Source: Ruegeria atlantica (GTDB lineage: Bacteria; Pseudomonadota; Alphaproteobacteria; Rhodobacterales; Rhodobacteraceae). Taken from it: a DNA stretch of 64,000 nt. How positions within the stretch are numbered: position 1 is the first letter of the stretch; every line of letters begins with the position of its first letter. Where the stretch lies: positions 682,093 through 746,092 of the forward strand of contig NZ_CYPU01000039.1 in NCBI RefSeq assembly GCF_001458195.1, written 5' to 3'. Shown here piece by piece: positions 45,149 through 53,937 of the stretch. The notes below the pieces were generated by a model. That model worked only from the letters and a program-made list of their open reading frames with translations, searched no databases and was not told where the DNA came from. A program made the position numbers and the translations under genes.

Positions 45149-45733
45149 CTACGCGTCCAGTTCGGCATCCCAATACAGAAAGTCGATCCAGCTGTCATGC
45201 AGGTGGTTCGGGGGGAACTTGCGTCCGATGTTTCGCAGTGCCTCGGCATCTGGCTGACGCGGCGGCTTGCGCAGCGACATGCCCGCCTGCCGCAGCGACT
45301 TCGATCCCTTCCTCAGGTTGCAGGGGCTGCACGCCGCCACAACGTTCTGCCAACTGGTCACACCCCCGGCAGCCCGCGGAACAACATGGTCAAAGGTCAG
45401 GTTGTCCCGGCTTCCACAATACTGGCAGCGGAACTCGTCCCTTAAAAATAAATTAAAGCGCGTGAAGGCCACGCGCTTTCTGGGTTTTACATAGTCTTTC
45501 AGGACAACGACCGACGGTATTCGGATCTCGGTACTTGGGCTTCGGACGACCTCGTCGTATTCGGCCACGATGTCCACCCTGTCCAGCCAGGCCGCCTTGA
45601 TCGCTTCTTGCCAGGGCCACAGGGATAAGGGGTAATAGGACAAGGGGCGATAGTCGGCGTTCAAAACCAATGCCGGATGGTGCTTTAGGGCACCCGGTTC
45701 CCTGACAAATTCGGTCCTGAATTCTCCGTCCAT
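45149..45733 (-). CDS. HNH endonuclease family protein
   Basis: The 194-residue protein contains a full HNH domain: FRCQYCGSRDNLTFDHVVPRAAGGVTSWQNVVAACSPCNLRKGSKSL (about 101-147), with two zinc CxxC pairs and the catalytic His in FDHVVP. An N-terminal domain with PALVLNADYRPLSYYPLSLWPWQEAIKAAWLDRVDIVAEY is typical of the widespread chromosomal HNH family conserved in alphaproteobacteria, which is not tied to a restriction system. Its role is unknown. The gene ends 6 bp from the convergent dsbB stop. Confidence 0.88.
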   Translation of the reverse strand: MDGEFRTEFVREPGALKHHPALVLNADYRPLSYYPLSLWPWQEAIKAAWLDRVDIVAEYDEVVRSPSTEIRIPSVVVLKDYVKPRKRVAFTRFNLFLRDEFRCQYCGSRDNLTFDHVVPRAAGGVTSWQNVVAACSPCNLRKGSKSLRQAGMSLRKPPRQPDAEALRNIGRKFPPNHLHDSWIDFLYWDAELDA

Positions 45734-45899
45734 ATCGGAATCGCTCCTCGCTCTGCTCTGCCCGTTATTGACACCAGAGCGGGGAACACCCGCCCCGGCC
45801 TTAACTTAACTATATATCGTGTTAAAACTCTGACAAGCCCTGAGTTTCCACAACATCTCGGGTATTGAGTATGCCTGCTCCGTAACAAAGACGTGACAG

Positions 45900-45908
45900 T
45901 TATCCACA
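45900..45908 (+). promoter_or_regulatory. single consensus DnaA box
   Basis: TTATCCACA matches the DnaA-box consensus exactly, 38 bp before the RluE-type start. Only one copy is seen, near a TTAA-rich patch (45801-45825). A lone box can regulate a gene or titrate DnaA, or occur by chance. Confidence 0.3.
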
Positions 45909-45946
45909 GGTTGCATTCGCTGTGTCCGGCAGGCTATGGCGAGGTC

Positions 45947-46552
45947 ATGAGCTGGTTCATACGATTCAACAAACCCTTCGATGTGTTGCCGCAGTTTACT
46001 GACCGCGCAAATGCAGAGACGCCGCGCAGCACTTTGTCGGATTTCATCGACCTGCCCGGTGTGTATCCGGCTGGGCGGCTGGATCGCGACAGCGAGGGCC
46101 TGATGCTGCTGACTGACAACGGCCGGCTGCAGGCGCAAATATCGGACCCCAAGCACAAGATGCCCAAGACCTATTGGGTTCAGGTGGAAGGTTCACCCGA
46201 TGCTGCTGCCCTGAAGGCTCTGCGCGACGGGATTGATCTGAAGGACGGACCGACGCGCCCGGCCAAGGCACGGTTGATGGATGAGCCCGAAGATCTATGG
46301 CCACGAAACCCACCTATCCGCGTACGCCAAACAGTACCGGACAGCTGGATTGAGCTGACCTTGCGCGAAGGCCGCAACCGGCAGGTTCGACGCATGACGG
46401 CAGCGGTCGGTCATCCCACCCTGCGCCTGATCCGCGCCCGGATCGGGGACTATACGCTAGAGGGGTTGGCGCCCGGTCAATGGGACAGCCTGACAGCTGC
46501 TGTATTGGATTCCGCTCCGAAGCGCAAACGGGACCGCCGACCGCGCAGGTGA
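45947..46552 (+). CDS. RluE/RsuA-family 23S rRNA pseudouridine synthase
   Basis: The 201-residue protein starts [19 protein letters not shown] and contains the catalytic [18 protein letters not shown] (Asp in motif RLDxxxxG, about residue 46), KTYWVQVEG, and [28 protein letters not shown] (about 144-171). There is no N-terminal S4 domain, as in RluE, which modifies U2457 of 23S rRNA. The C-terminus is strongly basic ([10 protein letters not shown]). The ATG at 45947 is chosen from family length; an upstream in-frame start at 45893 exists. Confidence 0.88.
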   Translation: MSWFIRFNKPFDVLPQFTDRANAETPRSTLSDFIDLPGVYPAGRLDRDSEGLMLLTDNGRLQAQISDPKHKMPKTYWVQVEGSPDAAALKALRDGIDLKDGPTRPAKARLMDEPEDLWPRNPPIRVRQTVPDSWIELTLREGRNRQVRRMTAAVGHPTLRLIRARIGDYTLEGLAPGQWDSLTAAVLDSAPKRKRDRRPRR

Positions 46553-46583
46553 CAAAAACGTCCTTTTGTGATAGGGTTAAGGC

Positions 46584-47009
46584 ATGAAGGTCACCCGAAG
46601 CACACCATCCCCAGAGGGGATCCTTGAGGCCGCGCTTTATGTTGGCGATCTGGACTCGGCTGAACGATTCTATGGTGAAATACTGGCGTTAGAGTGTATT
46701 CAACGCGTCGCGAACCGGCATGCGTTCTTCCGCGTCGGCGGATCGGTGTTGTTGCTGTTCAACGCTGATGAGACGGCAAAACCGCCGGAAAATCCGAACC
46801 TGCCCGTCCCGCCGCATGGCGCACGCGGGCCCGGTCACGTCTGCATGACTTTATCGCGGACAGAGATCGACGAAATGCGCAAGCATCTGCTGGAGTGGAA
46901 CATCCCCATAGACGCCGAGTTCGATTGGCCAAGCGGGGCACGGTCGCTGTATGTTCGGGACCCCGCCGGAGACTCGGTGGAATTCGCTGAAGGTCACCTG
47001 TGGAACTGA
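46584..47009 (+). CDS. glyoxalase/VOC-family protein
   Basis: The 141-residue protein folds as a VOC metalloenzyme or resistance-type protein: ILEAALYVGDLDSAERFYGEIL (about 13-34), GPGHVCMTLSRTEIDEMRKHL (about 81-101) and SLYVRDPAGDSVEFAEG (about 121-137), with a metal-site Glu in VEFAE and a candidate His in HVCM. It could be a lactoylglutathione lyase-like, fosfomycin-type or dioxygenase-like enzyme. Substrate is unknown. It lies 31 bp after the RluE-type gene on the same strand and converges with the ABM-domain gene. Confidence 0.83.
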   Translation: MKVTRSTPSPEGILEAALYVGDLDSAERFYGEILALECIQRVANRHAFFRVGGSVLLLFNADETAKPPENPNLPVPPHGARGPGHVCMTLSRTEIDEMRKHLLEWNIPIDAEFDWPSGARSLYVRDPAGDSVEFAEGHLWN

Positions 47010-47013
47010 TCGC

Positions 47014-47316
47014 TTAGCGCAGCGGTTTCTTTTCTCCCCCGACAATCCGGTAGATGTCACTCGAGATAACGCCCACTTCGCCCAGAATAGCCTGAAACTG
47101 GGCCATATGCGGGGCTGCGAAATGCGCCTCGAGCGCGGCCTGATCCTGCCATTCTTCATACACGCGGAACTTGTTGGATTGCCCGAGTATCTGGCTGAAT
47201 TCATAGATCGGGCAGCCGGACTCTTTTACGGTCTCGGCGACCATTTTCTGTGCGGCCTCAATGGCTTTGTCGACACTATCTAGCGACACTTCAACGGTTC
47301 CGGTGACTATCAGCAT
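47014..47316 (-). CDS. ABM-domain putative quinol monooxygenase (YgiN-like)
   Basis: This 100-residue protein is a dimeric ferredoxin-like alpha/beta barrel of the antibiotic biosynthesis monooxygenase family: MLIVTGTVEVSLDSVDKAIE, SGCPIYEFSQ, FRVYEEWQDQAALEAHFAAPHMAQFQ. Such cofactor-free enzymes oxidise quinols or anthracycline-like compounds, though many are uncharacterised. It is the last gene of a four-gene minus-strand operon and overlaps the acetyltransferase stop by 7 bases. Confidence 0.85.
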   Translation of the reverse strand: MLIVTGTVEVSLDSVDKAIEAAQKMVAETVKESGCPIYEFSQILGQSNKFRVYEEWQDQAALEAHFAAPHMAQFQAILGEVGVISSDIYRIVGGEKKPLR

Positions 47317-47813
47317 GTCGTTTCCTTCTTCAATTCAAACCGTTTCGAAATCCTGTCGACTGGCGTTCCGTCTTGCAGAGAAACAGCATAAGTGACCGAG
47401 TAGTCGCGGAAACCCATCTTGTCGTAATAGCTAAGCCCCTGCCGGTTGTCGGCCCGGATCGTCGCGTTGAGCGCGCTGAACCCAAGGGCCGCGGCATAGG
47501 TCGCGGTTTCAGAGAACAACGCCCGCCCTGCCCCTTTCAACACCGGCTCTCGCCGGGTGAAAGTCGCTATATCCGCGCAATCTTCCGGCAGGTTCTCATT
47601 CGTGCCAAGCCATTGAAACCCGGCCACCTCGCCCTGTTCATCAAGGGCAACGTGGCAACAGATTTTGTCTGCGCCATTCAGGTAGACTTGGGCAAACAGC
47701 GCCTCAGAAAACGGTGTTTCAAACGCGGTCGTCCCGCCGATGTCTATGATTTCGTTGAGTATTTGGCAGGAAACTGCCACGTCCTCAGGCATCATGGGAC
47801 GGACCGCGATCAT
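47310..47813 (-). CDS. GNAT-family N-acetyltransferase
   Basis: A 167-residue protein of the Gcn5-related (phosphinothricin acetyltransferase-like) type: AVRPMMPEDVAVSCQILNEII, then VALDEQGEVAGFQWLG, and the acetyl-CoA-binding region RREPVLKGAGRALFSETATYAAALGFSALNATIRADNRQGLSYYDKMGFRDY. The Q/R-x-x-G-x-G/A loop (here KGAGRALF) is recognisable. Substrate is unknown. It sits 2 bp after the hydrolase stop. Confidence 0.85.
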   Translation of the reverse strand: MIAVRPMMPEDVAVSCQILNEIIDIGGTTAFETPFSEALFAQVYLNGADKICCHVALDEQGEVAGFQWLGTNENLPEDCADIATFTRREPVLKGAGRALFSETATYAAALGFSALNATIRADNRQGLSYYDKMGFRDYSVTYAVSLQDGTPVDRISKRFELKKETTC

Positions 47814-47815
47814 CG

Positions 47816-48481
47816 CTACAGGCTCAGCTTGTCGCGCATAAAGGCCAGCGCGACGCTAAGACCGTCCGGGGCAATCCCGTGGCCGGTGCCTTTCATGACA
47901 TGCGCATATACTTCTTTGAAATCTGCAGCCTGCAGTGCTTCGGCAGCTTCGGGCAACGATTGTGGTGGAACCACGTCGTCGGCATCACCATGCACCAAAA
48001 GGATCGGCATTCGGCTGACGGTTTCGTCGGGCAGCAGGTCCGGTTCCAACAACCGGCCAGAGAACGCAACAATCCCAGCCACCGGGTCTTCGCGGCGCGG
48101 CGCGACGTACAGGCTCATCATCGTACCTTGCGAGAACCCAAACAGGACCACTTGCTCGGGCAGCACATCTTCATCCACCATCAGGGCATCAAGGAAAGCG
48201 TTGAAATCGTCGGCGGCCATTTCCATGCCACGGCGTGCTTCTTCTTCGGACGACCCGTCAATCCACGGGATCGGAAACCACTGATATCCGTTGGGCATTC
48301 CGGGGATCTGTTCCGGCGCATCGGGTGACACAAACAACGTGTCGGGCAGATGTTCCCCCAGCGGATCGGCCAACCCCAGCAAATCGGCCCCGTTGGCGCC
48401 ATAGCCGTGCACGAACACCACGACCGAGCGTGTATCGCCCGAAACCGGCTCTTTTCGGAGCGCATTCAAAACCCGTGTCAT
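47816..48481 (-). CDS. phospholipase/carboxylesterase-type alpha/beta hydrolase
   Basis: The 221-residue protein matches the acyl-protein-thioesterase-like carboxylesterase family: VVVFVHGYGANGADLLGLADPL (about 20-41), nucleophile elbow LFGFSQGTMMSL (Ser near 114), catalytic Asp in LVHGDADDVVPP and His in KGTGHGIAPDG. It acts on short-chain or phospholipid esters in the cytoplasm. The ATG at 48481 overlaps the glycosylase stop as ATGA; an in-frame start at 48523 would lie within the glycosylase gene. Confidence 0.88.
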   Translation of the reverse strand: MTRVLNALRKEPVSGDTRSVVVFVHGYGANGADLLGLADPLGEHLPDTLFVSPDAPEQIPGMPNGYQWFPIPWIDGSSEEEARRGMEMAADDFNAFLDALMVDEDVLPEQVVLFGFSQGTMMSLYVAPRREDPVAGIVAFSGRLLEPDLLPDETVSRMPILLVHGDADDVVPPQSLPEAAEALQAADFKEVYAHVMKGTGHGIAPDGLSVALAFMRDKLSL

Positions 48482-49110
48482 CTGATCCCTTCTCGTTCTT
48501 TTGCCACCCGGTAATAGGCCCACAAAACCCGCGCCGCAACCGACCGCCAGGGCGACCAGGCTTCGGCCATCTGGCGCAACTGTTTGTCGGTCGGCCGATC
48601 GGGCAAATCATAGAGAATGCGCGCAGCCTCTTGCAGCGCCAGATCGCCCGGCGCGATCACGTCAGCGCGGCCGAGCGAAAACATGGTGTAGATCTCGGCG
48701 GTCCAGACGCCAATACCCGACACCTCGGTCAGGATCGCCACCACGTTATCGTTTGAAACGTCCCGCAAGGCTTTGTAGTCAATGCGCGCCTCAGCCAAAG
48801 CGCGGGCGTAGCGGATTTTTTGCCGGCTCAACCCAACTGCACGCAGATCATCGTCGGCAGCCCACATGATTTTGCGCGGGCCGGTCAGTTTCGCATCCTT
48901 CAACCGGTTCCAGATCGCATTGGCCGAAGCCACACTCACCTGCTGACTAACTATGGCGCTAAGCAGTTGCGCAAAACCGTCCGGGCGACGGCGCAAGGGC
49001 AACGGACCGGTCTGTTCCATCGCATAGGCCATGCGCGGGCAGCTTTCGGCCAGCCACGTCGCGCCTTCTTCCACACAGTCGGGTGTTTCTATTATCCGTC
49101 CAACGGACAT
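48478..49110 (-). CDS. DNA-3-methyladenine glycosylase II family protein
   Basis: The 210-residue protein has an HhH-GPD DNA glycosylase fold: FAQLLSAIVSQQVSVASANAIWNRL (about 45-69), the helix-hairpin-helix LTEVSGIGVWTAEIYTMFSLGRADVIAPGDLALQEAARILY with the catalytic Asp in APGDLAL. It excises alkylated purines. The ATG at 49110 has a GGAG site and gives a start MSVGRIIETPDC; the frame is open to 49236 but without a better site. First gene of a four-gene overlapping operon, divergent from the MFS gene. No SOS box was found upstream. Confidence 0.9.
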   Translation of the reverse strand: MSVGRIIETPDCVEEGATWLAESCPRMAYAMEQTGPLPLRRRPDGFAQLLSAIVSQQVSVASANAIWNRLKDAKLTGPRKIMWAADDDLRAVGLSRQKIRYARALAEARIDYKALRDVSNDNVVAILTEVSGIGVWTAEIYTMFSLGRADVIAPGDLALQEAARILYDLPDRPTDKQLRQMAEAWSPWRSVAARVLWAYYRVAKEREGIR

Positions 49111-49207
49111 GTGTTCTCCGGCCTCGATGATCGACTGCACGTTAGGCTGCTTTGCCGCAGATGCAACCCGCTTGTGCACAATCGTTTTCGACATTACGCA
49201 TGTGCTC

Positions 49208-50425
49208 ATGACTATGACCGCCACCCCCTCCGACAACAGTCAGGCCAAACGGAATGTCGCCGTTCTGGTGGCCGCGCAGGCCTTGCTTGGCGCACAGATG
49301 CCGATGATCTTTATCGTCGGTGGGCTGGCCGGCCAATCATTGGCAACCAATCCCTGCCTGGCGACTCTGCCCATATCATTGATCGTCCTCGGCTCAATGC
49401 TGGCGGCGACGCCGATCTCGGCCATTATGCAACGGTGGGGTCGCCGTGCTGGATTTCTGGTGGGGGCAACGGCAGGGGCTTGCGGCGGGCTTGTCGGCGC
49501 ATATGGCTTGTTTCTGGGGTCATTCCCAGTGTTTCTTGCTGGCAGCCTGCTGACCGGCATCTACATGAGCGCGCACGGTTTCTATCGCTTTGCCGCCGCT
49601 GACACCGCATCGGACGATTTCCGTCCCAAGGCGATTTCCTACGTCATGGCGGGCGGTCTGGCAGCGGCAATCATCGGGCCTCAGATCGTCAAACTGACCT
49701 CGACCGCGTATGTCATCCCTTTTCTCGGCACGTATATCGCTGTCATCGCGGTGAACGTCATTGGCTCGGCCCTGTTCTTTTTTCTCGACATTCCGACCCC
49801 GCCCAAACCTGCGGCAGATGCCCCCAAAGGCCGGTCCCGGATCGAGCTGCTGAAGACGCCGCGTATTGCGGTTGCAATCATCTGCGCCATGGTGTCCTAC
49901 GCGCTGATGAACCTTGTGATGACGTCGACACCGCTGGCCGTCGTGGGCTGCGGGTTCAGCGCCAATGACGCGGCGGATGTCGTCACCAGCCACGTGTTGG
50001 CGATGTACATTCCCAGCTTTTTCACCGGACAATTGATTGCCCGCTTTGGGGTCGAACGGATTGTGGCACTGGGTCTTCTCATACTAGCTGCGGCCGGAGT
50101 GGTAGCTTTGCAGGGCGTTGAACTGGGTAATTTCTTTGTCGCGCTGATCCTGCTGGGCATTGGCTGGAACTTTGGTTTTATCGGCGCAACCACCATGTTG
50201 GCTGAATCGCACGACGTCAGCGAGCGCGGACGAATGCAGGGGTTGAACGACCTGCTGGTGTTTGGTGGCGTCACGTTTGCCTCGCTGGCTTCCGGCGGGC
50301 TAATGAACTGTTCCGGCGGCTCTCCCATCGAAGGTTGGACCGCGGTGAACGTCGCGATGATCCCCCTTCTGACTTTGGCGGGCGGCGCGCTTTTGTGGCT
50401 GACGATGCGGCCCCGAACGGCCTAA
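49208..50425 (+). CDS. MFS transporter (YfmO/Bcr-like, 12 helices)
   Basis: The protein of about 405 residues has 12 predicted membrane helices, with motif A-like MQRWGRRAGFLVGATAGACGGLVGAYGLFLG after the second helix and paired N- and C-domains typical of drug-type MFS exporters. Start is ATG at 49208 or the second ATG at 49214; the frame extends further upstream without a good site. Divergent from the glycosylase operon and convergent with the marR gene, overlapping its stop by four bases. The substrate is unknown. Confidence 0.85.
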   Translation: MTMTATPSDNSQAKRNVAVLVAAQALLGAQMPMIFIVGGLAGQSLATNPCLATLPISLIVLGSMLAATPISAIMQRWGRRAGFLVGATAGACGGLVGAYGLFLGSFPVFLAGSLLTGIYMSAHGFYRFAAADTASDDFRPKAISYVMAGGLAAAIIGPQIVKLTSTAYVIPFLGTYIAVIAVNVIGSALFFFLDIPTPPKPAADAPKGRSRIELLKTPRIAVAIICAMVSYALMNLVMTSTPLAVVGCGFSANDAADVVTSHVLAMYIPSFFTGQLIARFGVERIVALGLLILAAAGVVALQGVELGNFFVALILLGIGWNFGFIGATTMLAESHDVSERGRMQGLNDLLVFGGVTFASLASGGLMNCSGGSPIEGWTAVNVAMIPLLTLAGGALLWLTMRPRTA

Positions 50426-50841
50426 TCGTTAAGGTTCAGTATCGGTGCAAAGGCACCTAATTTCTGTGCCTCGGCGATCCCCTCATCAATGTGCATGCGG
50501 TAGATATCCCACATCTGCCGCCTCAGGGTGCGGCCTTCGTCTGTAATGCGAAGAACCTTCCCCCGCCCGTCCCCAGCTGCAGCATGGCGTGTCAGCAACC
50601 CGTCTTCCGCCATCCGTGCAACCTGACGAGAAAAGCTGGACTGATCAAACAGAAATTGCTGCTCTAGTTGTTTGGGGCGCAGACCGTCCGGCGATCTCTC
50701 TAACTCCCACAGAACATCATACCAGTGCAGTCGTGGATATCCGGCTGCCACCAGCGCGCGCTCAGCCCGGGAAAAGATCCGGGTGCGTGTCTGGTTCAGT
50801 GCGATCCAAGCCGCCTCTCGTTCTTCAAATCCGTTCATCAC
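50422..50841 (-). CDS. MarR-family transcriptional regulator
   Basis: The 139-residue protein has a winged helix-turn-helix with LHWYDVLWELERSPDGLRPKQLEQQFLFDQSSFSRQVARMAEDGLLTRHAAAGDGRGKVLRITDEGRTLRRQMW (about 38-110), the MarR signature. These dimers respond to small ligands. It is divergent from yceI across 88 bp, with a good palindrome in between, and convergent with an MFS exporter, suggesting ligand-controlled expression of either. Confidence 0.88.
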   Translation of the reverse strand: MMNGFEEREAAWIALNQTRTRIFSRAERALVAAGYPRLHWYDVLWELERSPDGLRPKQLEQQFLFDQSSFSRQVARMAEDGLLTRHAAAGDGRGKVLRITDEGRTLRRQMWDIYRMHIDEGIAEAQKLGAFAPILNLND

Positions 50842-50887
50842 GCCTCCGCGAGGATTGTGGTTTTCCTTTGCTCATCATTTTAGATGC

Positions 50888-50901
50888 ATTTACATGTTAA
50901 T
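50888..50901. promoter_or_regulatory. candidate MarR operator between marR and yceI
   Basis: ATTTACATGTTAAT is a 14-bp palindrome with one mismatched pair, located in the 88-bp divergent intergenic region. MarR-type operators are typically AT-rich palindromes of similar size. Confidence 0.45.
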
Positions 50902-50929
50902 TATCAACCCTGCAAATCAGAGAAATGTC

Positions 50930-51520
50930 ATGAAGCTGTTTACCGCATCTGCCCTCGTCTTGGCACTGGCCACACCAGTCCTTGCCGAAACCTATCACTT
51001 TGATCAAAGTCACACCGAAATCCGTTTCTACTACAACCACGCGGGACTGACCGAACAATCCGGCGAATGGACCATCGTATCCGGCACCGTCGAGTTTGAC
51101 CCCGAAAATGTCACCGCAACCAGCGCGGATATCACAATCGACGCCTCAAGTGTTGAAACCGGTTGGGGGCCGCTCAACGATCACCTCAAAAGCGGTGATT
51201 TCTTCGAGGTCGAGGCGTACCCAAGTATCAAATTCGTCTCGACCTCGGCAGTGCAAACCGGTGCAAGCATCCTGCAAATGATCGGAGATTTGACAATCAA
51301 GGATCAGACCAAGCCCGCAACGCTTGAGATCGACCTGACCTTCATGGGTGAACATCCCCTGGCCGGATTTTTCGATTATTACAAAGGTGACTGGATTGGC
51401 GTCGAAGCCGCTGGCCAGCTTTTGCGCAGCGAGTATGGCGTCGGGATGTTTGCCCCGGGAACGTCGGACTTGGTTCAGCTGAAAATCTCGGCCGAAATGC
51501 GCGCCGGCGGCTGGGAGTAA
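50930..51520 (+). CDS. YceI-family periplasmic lipid-binding protein
   Basis: The 196-residue protein has a signal peptide (MKLFTASALVLALATPVLA) and the YceI lipocalin-like barrel: YHFDQSHTEIRFYYNHAGLTEQSGEW, ITIDASSVETGWGPLNDHLKSGDFFEVEAYPSIKFVST and IGDLTIKDQTKPATLEIDL. YceI proteins bind isoprenoid-like molecules in the periplasm. Divergent from a MarR gene. Start is the ATG at 50930. The stop is directly next to the convergent stop of the phytoene-synthase-like gene. Confidence 0.9.
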   Translation: MKLFTASALVLALATPVLAETYHFDQSHTEIRFYYNHAGLTEQSGEWTIVSGTVEFDPENVTATSADITIDASSVETGWGPLNDHLKSGDFFEVEAYPSIKFVSTSAVQTGASILQMIGDLTIKDQTKPATLEIDLTFMGEHPLAGFFDYYKGDWIGVEAAGQLLRSEYGVGMFAPGTSDLVQLKISAEMRAGGWE

Positions 51521-52303
51521 TTACCAGCGCCTCGTCGCCGCCTGCACCATCAATGACAGGCGGCGGCGGATTTCACCCGGACCGAGTGATCCGGCAGCGA
51601 CCCTGTCCGGGCGCGCAATGACCTGCTTTAGAACCAATTCAGTTTGCCAACCGGCATGCAACGCGGCAGCAGCTTTTGCCGAAACCGAGTGTCGCTGAGT
51701 ACGGGCCCGTTTCAACCGCCCGTACGCTTTTTCGGCCAGACGCTGAACACCCGCAGGCGTGCCATCCAGCAGCGGAATTCGCCCGCGCGCTTCAAGGTCC
51801 GGGATGGCGCGCAACCAATTCGCGACCCCAACGGCATAGCCAAAGTCCCGCACGACTTCCTCATCCGCCGACCCCAGCGCTTGTGCCGCTACCACCGTGA
51901 GCGTGCCCGCGCTGTGGTTTATGTATGCGTCGAAATGATCTTCGCCCTCGAACGGGTCGCGATAGATATCCCAACGCCTTACGGCCACATATTCATCCAT
52001 CATCGACGCAAGATGAGGGGACAAGACACGCGACAGCGGCGTGACGATCTCATGCCGGCGAACAGTCGGACCTTCGGCAATTTCTTGCAACGCATCACGC
52101 CACCATTGCAAGCGCATCTCGGCAATCATCGGTTCTTGCGTGACCCAAGGTGCCCGGGCGACTTCGATGTTCAGCGCATAGATCGGAAACAACACCGCAC
52201 GTGCGGAAACCGGGGCCGCCATGGCCGCCATGAACCGGTCGGGATCCACCCGATGCAACAGCGCGGCACAGGCCTTGACGTCATCGTCAAATGGAGCACT
52301 CAC
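51521..52303 (-). CDS. squalene/phytoene-synthase-like protein with degenerate Asp motifs
   Basis: The 260-residue protein fits the SQS/PSY fold: AVLFPIYALNIEVARAPWVTQEPMIAEMRLQWWRDAL (about 37-73), AYINHSAGTLTVVAAQALG (about 127-145), GYAVGVANWLRAIPDLEARGRIPLL (about 157-181). The two Asp-rich D-x-x-x-D motifs needed to ionise prenyl diphosphate are not visible; the second is replaced by AIPDLEARGR. It resembles the NDUFAF6-like members of the fold that assist complex I assembly instead of making terpenes. Translation starts at a GTG at 52303, overlapping the cimA stop as GTGA. Calling it a phytoene synthase would be unsafe. Confidence 0.78.
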   Translation of the reverse strand: MSAPFDDDVKACAALLHRVDPDRFMAAMAAPVSARAVLFPIYALNIEVARAPWVTQEPMIAEMRLQWWRDALQEIAEGPTVRRHEIVTPLSRVLSPHLASMMDEYVAVRRWDIYRDPFEGEDHFDAYINHSAGTLTVVAAQALGSADEEVVRDFGYAVGVANWLRAIPDLEARGRIPLLDGTPAGVQRLAEKAYGRLKRARTQRHSVSAKAAAALHAGWQTELVLKQVIARPDRVAAGSLGPGEIRRRLSLMVQAATRRW

Positions 52304-53937
52304 TCGGCGACTGCCGACTGTGGGCCACAATCACGCACCAGTTTCCATTGGATCGCGTCCAGCAACGCCTCGAACGAGGCATCGACTATGTTCGCGCTGA
52401 CTCCGACCGTGGACCACCGCCGCCCCTGCCCGTCTTCGCTGTCGATGATGACGCGGGTCACCGCCTCGGTGCCGCCCTGCGTGATACGCACCTTGAAGTC
52501 GACCAGGTGCATATCATCCAGAATCCGCGAATACTGCCCCAAATCCTTGGCCAGCGCCTTGGCCAGCGCATTCACCGGACCCCGGTCACCGCCGGACCCA
52601 TCCAGAGACTCGCTGACCGACAGCTTCTTTTCGCCGTCGACCTTCACCACAACAACGGCCTCGGACAAGCTGACCATCTTGTTGTACTTGTTCTTGCGCC
52701 GTTCAACGGTGACCTTGTACCGCTTTACCTCAAAGAATTCAGGCAGTTGACCCAGTTCGTCCCGCGCCAGCAACTCAAAGCTGGCCTGCGCAGTGTCGTA
52801 GGAATAACCTTCTGCCTCACGCAGCTTGATCCGCTCGAGGATACGGCCCAAGGCCGGGTCACCGGATTCGACCGACAAACCGGCCTCGATCAAACGCTGG
52901 CGCAGGTTCGACTGCCCCGCCTGGTTCGACATCGGAATGATCCGTGTGTTCCCAACCGACGCCGGATCCACATGTTCATAGGTCGTCGGGTCCTTGAGGA
53001 TCGCGCTGGCATGCAGCCCTGCCTTGTGCGCAAAAGCCGACGCCCCGACATAGGCCGATTGTTTGCTGGGCACCCGGTTCAGGATCTCGTCCAGCATGCG
53101 GCTGACGCGCGTCAGACCCGCCAGCGCCTCGAAACTGACGCCGATGTCAAAGCTCGATGCATAAGGTTCTTTCAGCAGCAGCGTCGGGATCAATGAGGTC
53201 AGGTTCGCATTTCCGCAACGCTCACCCAATCCGTTCAAAGTTCCCTGAACCTGCCGCGCACCCGCATCGACAGCCGCCAATGAACAGGCCACCGCGTTTT
53301 CCGTATCGTTGTGGGTATGGATACCCAGCCGATCCCCCGGCAGGCCCGCCGCGACCATCTCGGACACAATCCGAAACACCTCCGCGGGCAAAGCGCCGCC
53401 ATTGGTGTCGCACAGAACAACCCAGCGCGCACCGGCATCCATCGCGGCCCAGCAAACCTCAATCGCATAGGTTGGATTGTCCTTGCAGCCATCAAAGAAA
53501 TGCTCGGCATCAAACAGTGCCTCGCGCCCTTGCGCCACAATATGCGCAACCGAAGCGCGCACGTTCTCGACATTCTCCTCCAATGAGATGCCAAGCGCAT
53601 GGGTCACGTGGTAATCGTGCGACTTACCCACCAGACAGACCGCCCGCGTACCCGCGTTCATCACCGCCGCAAGAACATCGTCATTCTCTGCCGACCGGCC
53701 CGACCGTTTGGTCATCCCAAAGGCGGTCAAACAGGCCGACGTTTTGGGAGCTGCATCGAAAAACGCACTATCCGTCGGGTTCGCCCCCGGCCAGCCGCCC
53801 TCGATATAGTCTACGCCTAACTCGTCCAGAGCCTGCGCGATCTGCACCTTCTCAGCGGTCGAGAACTGCACACCCTGTGTCTGCTGCCCATCGCGCAGAG
53901 TAGTGTCGTAGAGGTAGAGGCGTTCTTTGGTCATCAT
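52300..53937 (-). CDS. cimA: (R)-citramalate synthase
   Basis: CimA condenses pyruvate and acetyl-CoA to citramalate, a threonine-independent entry to isoleucine synthesis. The 545-residue protein has the LeuA/homocitrate TIM barrel: [22 protein letters not shown] (about 9-30), [17 protein letters not shown] (about 38-54), [42 protein letters not shown] (about 206-247), then a C-terminal regulatory dimerisation domain. The GWPGANPTD segment is typical of CimA rather than LeuA. The start is [11 protein letters not shown], overlapping the cysS stop. Operon with cysS and the phytoene-synthase-like gene. Confidence 0.92.
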   Translation of the reverse strand: MMTKERLYLYDTTLRDGQQTQGVQFSTAEKVQIAQALDELGVDYIEGGWPGANPTDSAFFDAAPKTSACLTAFGMTKRSGRSAENDDVLAAVMNAGTRAVCLVGKSHDYHVTHALGISLEENVENVRASVAHIVAQGREALFDAEHFFDGCKDNPTYAIEVCWAAMDAGARWVVLCDTNGGALPAEVFRIVSEMVAAGLPGDRLGIHTHNDTENAVACSLAAVDAGARQVQGTLNGLGERCGNANLTSLIPTLLLKEPYASSFDIGVSFEALAGLTRVSRMLDEILNRVPSKQSAYVGASAFAHKAGLHASAILKDPTTYEHVDPASVGNTRIIPMSNQAGQSNLRQRLIEAGLSVESGDPALGRILERIKLREAEGYSYDTAQASFELLARDELGQLPEFFEVKRYKVTVERRKNKYNKMVSLSEAVVVVKVDGEKKLSVSESLDGSGGDRGPVNALAKALAKDLGQYSRILDDMHLVDFKVRITQGGTEAVTRVIIDSEDGQGRRWSTVGVSANIVDASFEALLDAIQWKLVRDCGPQSAVAE

